Of a stretch of 5,124 bases of DNA, positions 1-3,955 are shown in pieces. This stretch comes from Clostridia bacterium. Its GTDB lineage: Bacteria; Bacillota; Clostridia; Oscillospirales; Acutalibacteraceae. Position numbers and translations under genes: made by a program. The stretch lies in the NCBI GenBank assembly GCA_900769775.1, contig CAAGHT010000088.1, forward strand, positions 1 to 5,124. The letters run 5' to 3'. The notes below the pieces were generated by a model. It did not search any database and had not been told where the DNA came from. It was given only the letters and a program-made list of their open reading frames with translations. The first letter of the stretch is position 1; the number at the start of each line of letters is the position of its first letter.

Positions 1-779
1 CCCGATAACTCGCAAACCTTGTCGAGAATCTTTCTGACGGTGTCAACCTCGAACATATTGTCGACTCCCTGCATTACGCAGGCAAGTCTCTCAAGACCCA
101 TACCGGTATCAATGTTCTTGTGCTCAAGCTCGGTGTAGGTGCCGTCACCCATATTGTTAAACTGGGTGAAAACGTTGTTCCAGATTTCCATATATCTGTC
201 ACATTCGCAGCCAGGTCTACAGTCGGGGCTTCCGCAGCCGTATTTCTCGCCGCGGTCGAAATAAATCTCAGAGCAGGGGCCGCAGGGACCTGTGCCGTGC
301 TCCCAGAAGTTATCTGCCTTGCCGAGTCTTACGATATGCTCCTCGGGAACGCCGATTTTATCTCTCCAGAGAGCATAAGCCTCATCGTCCTCTTCATAAA
401 CAGAGGGCCAGAGAAGATTTGCGGGAATCTCGAGGGTCTCGGTTAAGAATTCCCAAGCCCACGGAATAGCCTCGTTCTTGAAATAATCTCCGAAAGAGAA
501 GTTTCCGAGCATTTCAAAATATGTGCCGTGACGGGCAGTGTGACCAACACGCTCAAGGTCAGGGGTACGGATGCACTTCTGGCAGGTGGTAACTCTGGTT
601 CTCGGGGGAGTAACCTCGCCTGTGAAGTATTTTTTCATCGGCGCCATACCCGAATTTATAAGTAAAAGCGACTTATCTCCCTGAGGCACAAGGGAAAAGC
701 TCGGAAGTCTCAGATGACCCTTGCTCTCAAAGAATGAAAGGTATTTTTCTCTTAAATCGTTAAGGGATGTCCATTGCAT
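1..779 (-). CDS. alaS: Alanyl-tRNA synthetase, N-terminal part (runs off the window)
   Basis: Class II aminoacyl-tRNA synthetase that charges tRNA-Ala with alanine in the cytoplasm. The frame reads MQWTSLNDLREKYLSFFESK at the start and stays open to the window edge, giving 259 complete codons of a protein usually about 870-880 residues long. Only the aminoacylation domain is visible; the tRNA-recognition, editing and C-Ala domains lie outside. Visible signatures are the motif 2 region FEMLGNFSFGDYF (residues 88-100), HGTGPCGPCSEIYFDRG (161-177), and motif 3 GMGLERL (226-232) with its conserved Arg. A cysteine cluster (C182, C187, C191, C193) precedes DRYMEIWNNVF, as in many Firmicute AlaRS. 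The start ATG (779-777) is preceded by AGAGGA (complement of 788-793) at 8 nt spacing. It is transcribed away from the cassette island. Identification is secure; the 3' part of the gene cannot be judged. Confidence 0.97.
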   Translation of the reverse strand, partial: MQWTSLNDLREKYLSFFESKGHLRLPSFSLVPQGDKSLLLINSGMAPMKKYFTGEVTPPRTRVTTCQKCIRTPDLERVGHTARHGTYFEMLGNFSFGDYFKNEAIPWAWEFLTETLEIPANLLWPSVYEEDDEAYALWRDKIGVPEEHIVRLGKADNFWEHGTGPCGPCSEIYFDRGEKYGCGSPDCRPGCECDRYMEIWNNVFTQFNNMGDGTYTELEHKNIDTGMGLERLACVMQGVDNMFEVDTVRKILDKVCELS

Positions 780-829
780 AGTTATCGTCCTCTTTTGCAA
801 AGAAATTTAAATTTTACATAGTTAATATT

Positions 830-858
830 ATTATATATACAAACCCTCCGTTTGTCAA
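830..858 (-). promoter_or_regulatory. Consensus sigma-A promoter of alaS
   Basis: On the minus strand a perfect -35 TTGACA (complement of 853-858) and a perfect -10 TATAAT (complement of 830-835) are separated by exactly 17 bases. Transcription should begin near 823, giving a leader of about 44 nt before the alaS ATG. That is too short for a T-box riboswitch. A 6-bp inverted repeat with a 3-base centre (GTGTTT at 880-885, AAACAC at 889-894) lies just upstream and could be an operator, but nothing else supports that. Confidence 0.85.
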
Positions 859-915
859 TAAAGGAAAGAGGGGAAGTTGGTGTTTGGAAAACACAAGCAA
901 AGGATGGCTTAAATC

Positions 916-944
916 TTGACATTTTTGGGAAATTATGGTAAAAT
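916..944 (+). promoter_or_regulatory. Strong promoter of the structured RNA
   Basis: TTGACA (916-921), a 17-base spacer, and TAAAAT (939-944) form a near-consensus sigma-A promoter pointing right. The predicted start, about 7 bases after the -10, falls at 950-951, exactly where the 5' hairpin of the downstream RNA begins. It diverges from the alaS promoter, with 57 bases between the two -35 boxes. It is the only convincing plus-strand promoter I found ahead of the three-gene island, so those genes may depend on readthrough from it. Confidence 0.8.
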
Positions 945-950
945 AATTTT

Positions 951-1054
951 GCAGTAAATCATCCCGACGACAAGCCGATTACTGCAAAATTTAATAGAAA
1001 TAATAAAAGCGCACAGTCGTACGGGAAAGCCCCCGTGTAACTATGCGCTTTTTT
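951..1054 (+). ncRNA. Structured small RNA or attenuator leader, family not recognised
   Basis: A short transcript is predicted between a strong promoter and a strong intrinsic terminator. It opens with a 9-bp hairpin with one bulged A (951-960 with 977-985) whose 16-base loop holds CCCGACGAC (963-971). An A/T-rich single-stranded linker (986-1004) follows, then the terminator hairpin. The loop segment CCCGACGAC can pair with GTCGTACGGG (1016-1025; 9 bp, one bulged A), which is the 5' arm of the terminator. So either a pseudoknot or a terminator/antiterminator switch is possible. No convincing ORF lies inside. It does not match the consensus of riboswitches I can recall (preQ1, ZTP, fluoride, guanidine, c-di-GMP, THF), nor SRP RNA. 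It is either a free sRNA or the leader of the gene starting at 1113. Promoter and structure are seen; function is unknown. Confidence 0.65.
1005..1054 (+). terminator. Intrinsic terminator of the structured RNA
   Basis: AAAAGCGCA (1005-1013) pairs with TGCGCTTTT (1044-1052). The stem continues through AGT/ACT and GTACGGG/CCCGTGT, interrupted only by two C-A mismatches, and closes on the loop 1026-1031. A run of six T (1049-1054) follows the GC-rich part. This should end most transcripts from the 916-944 promoter before the gene at 1113 unless antitermination occurs. Confidence 0.85.
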
Positions 1055-1070
1055 AGTGGAGAAAAGGGAG

Positions 1071-1091
1071 ACAAGAGAACCGTCCCCTTGT
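1071..1091 (-). repeat. Palindromic repeat copy 1 (left end of cassette 1)
   Basis: Core AGAACCGTCCCC at 1076-1087, flanked by arms ACAAG (1071-1075) and CTTGT (1087-1091); the last core C doubles as the first arm base. Weaker arm pairing may extend a few bases outward. It lies 16 bases after the T run of the RNA terminator and 5 bases before the Shine-Dalgarno sequence of the first island gene. Confidence 0.85.
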
Positions 1092-1096
1092 GTTTT

Positions 1097-1103
1097 AGGA
1101 GGG
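1097..1103 (+). promoter_or_regulatory. Shine-Dalgarno site that fixes the TTG start at 1113
   Basis: AGGAGGG is an almost perfect anti-16S match and lies 9 bases before TTG 1113. The upstream in-frame GTG at 1056 has no comparable site and would translate through the terminator tail and repeat copy 1, so TTG 1113 is preferred. Confidence 0.75.
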
Positions 1104-1112
1104 CTTTTTGAT

Positions 1113-1574
1113 TTGGGAAAACGAATCACTAATTTATTAACAATTACGCTAATGGTCATATCTGCGGTTTCTTTTATTAATATAGCTATAATGTATTGGT
1201 TGCCTGTAAACCTGCAGTTAATATCATTTACTTGCGTGCGACTTACGGTTGTTGCTTTGATTGAAAAAAACTGTGTATTATTTATAATTAGCGTAATAAT
1301 TTGCGCTTTGATATTTTTGTGTGCGCTATCGATTCGCAAAAAAAATATTATTTTACCTATGATTTCTCTTTTCTATTTCTTGATTGATTTTGCTGTGGTA
1401 CTTGCATTGTTTATTGATGGAATGGATGATTATGGATATTGGAAAACATACATTGTTCATATAGTAATATACTTTATGTGTATTGCGTTGCTGACTATTT
1501 ATTGTCTAAATTGGTTTAAGAAAAATCAATCAAAACATAAGACGGGGGACGGTTCCTCTGTGTTGACAGATTAG
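1113..1574 (+). CDS. Hypothetical four-helix membrane protein (cassette 1)
   Basis: I do not recognise this 153-residue protein. It starts MGKRITNLLTITLMVISA and shows four likely membrane helices at about residues 7-30, 54-74, 79-101 and 112-134. Basic residues follow helix 2 (RKK, 75-77) and helix 4 (KK, 136-137), suggesting those loops face the cytoplasm. No catalytic motif or lipobox is visible. The TTG start is chosen for its strong Shine-Dalgarno (AGGAGGG, 9-base gap); a GTG start at 1056 would add 19 residues encoded by repeat copy 1 and terminator-flanking DNA. The last eleven residues, KTGDGSSVLTD, are encoded by repeat copy 2, which also supplies the region leading to the stop. The native C-terminus has therefore probably been replaced or extended by the repeat. 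Codon use is strongly A/T biased. The protein is probably real because the helices are clean and the ribosome site is strong. Confidence 0.7.
   Translation: MGKRITNLLTITLMVISAVSFINIAIMYWLPVNLQLISFTCVRLTVVALIEKNCVLFIISVIICALIFLCALSIRKKNIILPMISLFYFLIDFAVVLALFIDGMDDYGYWKTYIVHIVIYFMCIALLTIYCLNWFKKNQSKHKTGDGSSVLTD
1534..1564 (+). repeat. Palindromic repeat copy 2 (right end of cassette 1)
   Basis: Core GGGGACGGTTCC at 1545-1556, inverted relative to copy 1. The arms are the most degenerate of the six: AACA (1534-1537) against TGTT (1561-1564), with an imperfect stretch inside. It encodes the C-terminal tail of the membrane protein ending at 1574. With copy 3 it forms a divergent repeat pair spanning 1534-1645. 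Confidence 0.8.
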
Positions 1575-1618
1575 TAGATTAACGGGGGAAAGTTTTAATG
1601 TTGTGCGTAAATTCTGAT

Positions 1619-1645
1619 AACACAAAAGAACCGTCCCCTTGTGTT
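1619..1645 (-). repeat. Palindromic repeat copy 3 (left end of cassette 2)
   Basis: Core AGAACCGTCCCC at 1627-1638 with perfect 7-bp arms AACACAA (1619-1625) and TTGTGTT (1639-1645). It lies in the spacer ahead of the split gene at 1688 and does not encode protein in the chosen frames. Confidence 0.9.
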
Positions 1646-1687
1646 TCGCAACAGCAACCTATTCCTGTAATGCCGTAGGGGGAACTT

Positions 1688-2220
1688 ATGTTAAGAAAAA
1701 ATATAAAAGCGACTTTGTCTATTGTTTTTCTGCTGCTTTTTTTAATTATGATTGGTCTCGTATTTTCTACAAAAAATGTTGACAAGCAGAGTGAAAAAAC
1801 GACCACGCTATATGAGGCTACCGTAACCGAAGTTAAGGTCAACGACTCGGTAAAGGATATTCATGTCGAAATTTATAGTGAAGAATATACTACAATGTTT
1901 TTTTAACTGACAATATCTGTGAATATATCGACCTCAAAAGAGTAGAAGATTTGGAGCGCGGACAAAAAATCTTTTTCAGAGTCACAAATGAAAAAACACA
2001 CCATATAAATAAGTCAAAATTTGTTGATATAGTTTCGCTGAGAACAGAAACAGAAGAATTTTTTTCTCTGCAAGATTATAATAAATATATGAAAGAATCA
2101 TTAAAACATACCAGAATAGCAGGTTTGATTTCGGCACTCATATTTTTAGTTGCATTTTTTGTATCAATCAAGGGGACGGTTCCTCTGATTGACCCGGTTC
2201 AAAAAGTTAATCAATCATAG
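1688..2220 (+). pseudogene. Two-helix membrane protein split by a one-base frameshift (cassette 2)
   Basis: I do not recognise the family. The first frame (1688-1906) gives 72 residues ending TTMFF. The second frame is open from just before the stop through 2220 and continues naturally as LTDNICEYIDLKRVEDL. Joining them at the seven-T run 1898-1904 gives a sensible protein of about 177 residues: a short basic N-terminus, helix 1 (about 9-27), a beta-rich soluble domain (about 40-125), a segment FSLQDYNKYMKESLKHTR, and helix 2 (about 144-161). One extra T, or a -1 slip on the run, restores the frame. The start ATG has AGGGGGA at 1677-1683, 4 bases upstream. The last residues, from about KGTVPLID to the TAG, come from repeat copies 4 and 5. 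It could be a pseudogene, a sequencing error in a homopolymer, or a slippage-dependent gene. The second frame has no good start of its own; TTG 1951 lacks a clear ribosome site. Confidence 0.65.
2164..2192 (+). repeat. Palindromic repeat copy 4 (right end of cassette 2)
   Basis: Core GGGGACGGTTCC at 2172-2183 with perfect 7-bp arms TCAATCA (2164-2170) and TGATTGA (2186-2192). The core itself can fold further as GGGA/TTCC with one G-U pair. It is read through by the split membrane-protein gene and encodes its tail. Confidence 0.9.
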
Positions 2221-2237
2221 AACCGTCCCCTGATTGA
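2211..2237 (-). repeat. Palindromic repeat copy 5 (left end of cassette 3)
   Basis: Core AGAACCGTCCCC at 2219-2230 with perfect arms TCAATCA (2211-2217) and TGATTGA (2231-2237), identical to the arms of copy 4 eighteen bases upstream. Copies 4 and 5 together form a nested palindrome spanning 2164-2237, able to fold as two small hairpins or one long one. The TAG stop of the cassette 2 reading frame (2218-2220) lies inside this copy. Confidence 0.9.
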
Positions 2238-2291
2238 ACTTTAAAGGTTGAAATAATGCAAGGTTCTCTGTGGTAAGGAAGGCTTTCGATT

Positions 2292-3179
2292 ATGAAAAAC
2301 GTTCTTTTTTCTTTTGATAGATCATATAGTATGAGCTATAACAACTCCTTTATTTGTTGTGTCGGAAGTTCGGTTAATTTGTACGATGTCAAAACCGGCG
2401 AGTTTAAACAAAAGTTAAACAATGTAAAGCACCCAAGTTTTGCAAAATTTACAGAGGACAATCGTTTAATTGTCAAAACAATGAAAGGCTCTTACGCTAT
2501 TTACGATTTGGTTAAAACAAGCTTACTAAAAACCATACCTGCCGCAAGCAACGTTAAAGGTTCAACAACTGATTTCTTTGTTACAGAAGATGGTAGATAT
2601 ATAATAGATTCGGCACATGTTTTTCCTGAAAGCAAATTGGCAATTGTTGAAATAGAAACGGGGAAATATTCTTTTTATGAACTCGATCGTGCAAGGCATT
2701 GTTGTTTATTTCATGATAAAAAAAAGAATTGTTTTTATATAGTTGCTTCAAATGTTAAATTTATAAAAGGCAAAGAAACATCTATAACCGAATTTTATGA
2801 TCTATCTTTTCAAAGTCAAAAACCAGTTGTTAAAAAACTTCCCAAAGACCTCTTTACAAAGGCGATTGTAGCTGATTACAACTCGGGAAAATTTGCCGTC
2901 CAAGAGTGTAATGATGAGATTTGCATTTTCGATATAAACACAGGCGAATGTGATAAACTTATATATGAGAATACGGGGATTTTGTATGACTTAAAGTGGT
3001 CAAAAAACGGAAAATTTCTTGCCTTAGCAGAATCAAAATCTATGCGCTTATATGATATGGAAACAAAAAGTTGTATAAGAGAATATGATGTGGATTATGG
3101 TTGCTTTGTGGACTTTTTTGACAACGATAAAAAACTGTTGATTGGAACGTGGGAGAACGGCTATTGCGTAGAAATCTAA
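2292..3179 (+). CDS. WD40/beta-propeller-like protein (cassette 3)
   Basis: A 295-residue protein of repeated short beta-strand blocks of the WD40 or related propeller type. Blade-like endings include SVNLYDVKTGEF (about 27-38), YAIYDLVKTSLL (68-79), IVEIETGKYSFYELD (118-132), ITEFYDLSF (165-173), EICIFDINTGEC (209-220) and MRLYDMETKSC (251-261), the last preceded by LKWSKNGKFLALAES. This suggests about six or seven degenerate blades, which is a complete small propeller. There is no signal peptide or membrane helix, so it is probably cytoplasmic, and such folds usually serve as binding scaffolds. No enzyme motif is seen. The ATG is preceded by AAGGAAGG (2275-2282) at 9 bases. The stop TAA (3177-3179) abuts repeat copy 6, so unlike the other two island genes its C-terminus is not repeat-encoded. 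Base use is AT-rich. The fold assignment is by pattern only; the partner is unknown. Confidence 0.8.
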   Translation: MKNVLFSFDRSYSMSYNNSFICCVGSSVNLYDVKTGEFKQKLNNVKHPSFAKFTEDNRLIVKTMKGSYAIYDLVKTSLLKTIPAASNVKGSTTDFFVTEDGRYIIDSAHVFPESKLAIVEIETGKYSFYELDRARHCCLFHDKKKNCFYIVASNVKFIKGKETSITEFYDLSFQSQKPVVKKLPKDLFTKAIVADYNSGKFAVQECNDEICIFDINTGECDKLIYENTGILYDLKWSKNGKFLALAESKSMRLYDMETKSCIREYDVDYGCFVDFFDNDKKLLIGTWENGYCVEI

Positions 3180-3202
3180 GACAGGGGACGGTTCTCCTGT
3201 CT
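3179..3202 (+). repeat. Palindromic repeat copy 6 (right end of cassette 3)
   Basis: Core GGGGACGGTTCT at 3184-3195 with arms AGACAG (3179-3184) and CTGTCT (3197-3202); the first core G doubles as the last arm base. It begins at the last base of the propeller gene's stop codon and closes the island. Confidence 0.9.
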
Positions 3203-3251
3203 CCTAACCCCACGGCATCCGTAATTTTAAAAACCGAATAAAACAAACACT

Positions 3252-3283
3252 CCCCCGCTCGGGTAAAACCGAGCGGGGGTTTG
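3252..3283 (+). terminator. Strong intrinsic terminator closing the island
   Basis: Perfect 11-bp stem CCCCCGCTCGG (3252-3262) and CCGAGCGGGGG (3269-3279) around the loop GTAAAA, followed by a short T-rich tract (3280-3282 and on). It would stop plus-strand transcripts from the three-gene island. The opposite flank is A-rich on the plus strand, so weak leftward termination is also possible. Confidence 0.8.
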
Positions 3284-3397
3284 CGTTATATTAAAAAAGA
3301 CCGACGAACCCGCCGAAGAGAATTGGAAGCAGAAAGCCTTTTCTTCGCTGCGGTAGGCGTATGTTTATGCTCCGAGCGGCGAAAAAGGGTTAAAAAG

Positions 3398-3427
3398 GGA
3401 TGCTATACATCCGTTCACGAAGTGAAC
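3398..3427. repeat. Two adjacent perfect hairpins
   Basis: GGATG (3398-3402)/CATCC (3408-3412) with a 5-base loop is immediately followed by GTTCAC (3413-3418)/GTGAAC (3422-3427) with loop GAA. The abutting stems, followed by the TGCATT heptamers, resemble intergenic repeat blocks I recall from Clostridia, but I cannot name a family. Confidence 0.6.
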
Positions 3428-3437
3428 ACCTTAATTC

Positions 3438-3458
3438 TGCATTTTGCATTTTGCATTA
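3438..3458. repeat. Three tandem heptamers, TGCATTT-type
   Basis: TGCATTT (3438-3444), TGCATTT (3445-3451) and TGCATTA (3452-3458) form a perfect period-7 run apart from the last base. It sits directly against the terminator of the minus-strand operon. Confidence 0.75.
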
Positions 3459-3485
3459 AAAAAGACCGCCGAAGCGGTCTTTTTT
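3458..3485 (-). terminator. Terminator of the gltA-deacylase operon (symmetrical, can act both ways)
   Basis: Six A (3458-3463), GACCGC (3464-3469), loop CGAA, GCGGTC (3474-3479), six T (3480-3485). The hairpin is symmetrical, so it can end transcription in either direction. The TAA stop of the deacylase gene (complement of 3484-3486) overlaps its A/T flank. Confidence 0.9.
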
Positions 3486-3954
3486 ATTCGGGTAGTTTGG
3501 TGACATCAACCCATTTTACATAGTTTGAATACTTTTCGAGTTCTTCGAGGGTCAGTTTTATTGCACTGTTAGAGCTTCCTGCCGCAGGATAGACAAAATT
3601 AAACCTTTTAAGGCTTTCGTCAAGATAAACGGGCACGCCCTCGTTTACGGCAAAGGGGCAAACACCGCCTGCCGCGTGTCCGCAAAGGCGAGCAACCTCG
3701 CCGTAGTCTGCCATTTTGGCTTTCATTCCGAATTCTGCCTTGAATTTCGCATTATCAACCCTTGCATCGCCTGCCGCAACTACCAGAATACAGCTCTCGT
3801 CCTTTTGGAAGGAGAGGGTTTTTGCAATTCGCTCAGGCTCGCAACCGAGAGCCTCAGCCGCGAGGGCAACGGTTGCGGAAGAAACAGAAAACTCTAAAAT
3901 TCTGTCCTCAATTCCGTATCCTTTAAAATATTCTCTGACCTTTTCAATAGACAT
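3484..3954 (-). CDS. YbaK/EbsC-family aminoacyl-tRNA deacylase (YwhH-like)
   Basis: A free-standing trans-editing domain of 156 residues, the normal length for this family, whose members hydrolyse mischarged tRNAs, often Cys- or Ala-tRNA-Pro. Family landmarks are SSATVALAAEALG (25-37), IAKTLSF (43-49) with K45 matching the conserved catalytic lysine, AGDARVDNAKF (about 61-71), the GxxxP-type loop GGVCP in GHAAGGVCPF, VYLDESLKRF, and PAAGSSNSAIKLT near the end. From memory the pattern is closest to Bacillus YwhH, whose substrate I cannot state. The ATG is one base after the gltA stop. Its Shine-Dalgarno GGAG (within the complement of 3961-3965) lies in the last gltA codons, so translation is probably coupled. 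The gene ends inside its own terminator. Which mischarged tRNA it clears cannot be decided from sequence alone. Confidence 0.92.
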   Translation of the reverse strand: MSIEKVREYFKGYGIEDRILEFSVSSATVALAAEALGCEPERIAKTLSFQKDESCILVVAAGDARVDNAKFKAEFGMKAKMADYGEVARLCGHAAGGVCPFAVNEGVPVYLDESLKRFNFVYPAAGSSNSAIKLTLEELEKYSNYVKWVDVTKLPE

Positions 3955-3955
3955 A

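Larger units (their letters stand above)
1070..3202 (+). other. AT-rich three-cassette island bracketed by inverted palindromic repeats
   Basis: Six copies of a short palindromic repeat alternate in orientation (minus, plus, minus, plus, minus, plus), and exactly one gene sits inside each minus/plus pair. Junctions between cassettes carry two divergent repeats; the outer ends carry one each. The genes are more AT-rich than alaS, gltA and the YbaK gene on either side, and they are the only genes on the plus strand. No transposase or recombinase is visible in the window. The layout fits either gene cassettes with terminal inverted repeats or unrelated genes with REP/BIME-like repeats between them. 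The repeat order is seen; the cassette interpretation is inference. Confidence 0.45.
3291..3473. repeat. Element bounded by near-identical 18-mers
   Basis: TTAAAAAAGACCGACGAA (3291-3308) recurs as TTAAAAAAGACCGCCGAA (3456-3473), 17 of 18 bases identical and 165 bases apart. The second copy is the 5' half of a working terminator; the first lacks the matching 3' half. Between them lies no credible gene. There is a bulged hairpin (3337-3351 with 3376-3388), two small perfect hairpins (3398-3427) and a heptamer repeat (3438-3458). This looks like an insertion or duplication at the terminator, or a small intergenic repeat element. Confidence 0.5.

Noticed and set aside
120..446. Possible 108-residue plus-strand ORF
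   Set aside because: It is a shadow of alaS, whose minus-strand frame carries unmistakable class II synthetase motifs.
880..900. Seventh repeat copy upstream of the RNA promoter
   Set aside because: The minus strand shares CTTGTGTTTT with the right arm of copy 1, but the conserved 12-nt core is absent.
951..1054. Known riboswitch or SRP RNA
   Set aside because: The conserved bases of preQ1, ZTP, fluoride, guanidine, c-di-GMP and THF riboswitches, and of the SRP RNA tetraloop domain, are not present as far as I can recall them.
1056..1112. GTG start at 1056 for the first island gene
   Set aside because: It would translate the terminator flank and repeat copy 1 and has no matching ribosome site, whereas TTG 1113 has AGGAGGG at an ideal distance.
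959..1339. Possible 126-residue minus-strand ORF
   Set aside because: It is antisense to the structured RNA and the membrane-protein gene, crosses repeat copy 1, and has no recognisable domain.
1563..1599. Promoter for cassette 2 (TTGACA at 1563-1568)
   Set aside because: The -35 is perfect but no -10 hexamer lies 16-19 bases downstream; the nearest AT-rich match is about 25 bases away.
1579..1842. Possible 87-residue minus-strand ORF
   Set aside because: It is antisense to the start of the split membrane-protein gene and crosses repeat copy 3; the plus-strand frame has the ribosome site and clean helix.
1071..3202. CRISPR array
   Set aside because: The repeats are only 12 bases at the core, alternate in orientation, and are separated by gene-length or irregular gaps, unlike direct repeats with uniform spacers.
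3040..3246. Possible 68-residue minus-strand ORF
   Set aside because: It is antisense to the propeller gene's end and reads through repeat copy 6.
3281..3523. Possible 80-residue plus-strand ORF
   Set aside because: It runs through one terminator, the hairpin block and a second terminator, then into the antisense of the deacylase gene; it has no ribosome site or protein-like pattern.
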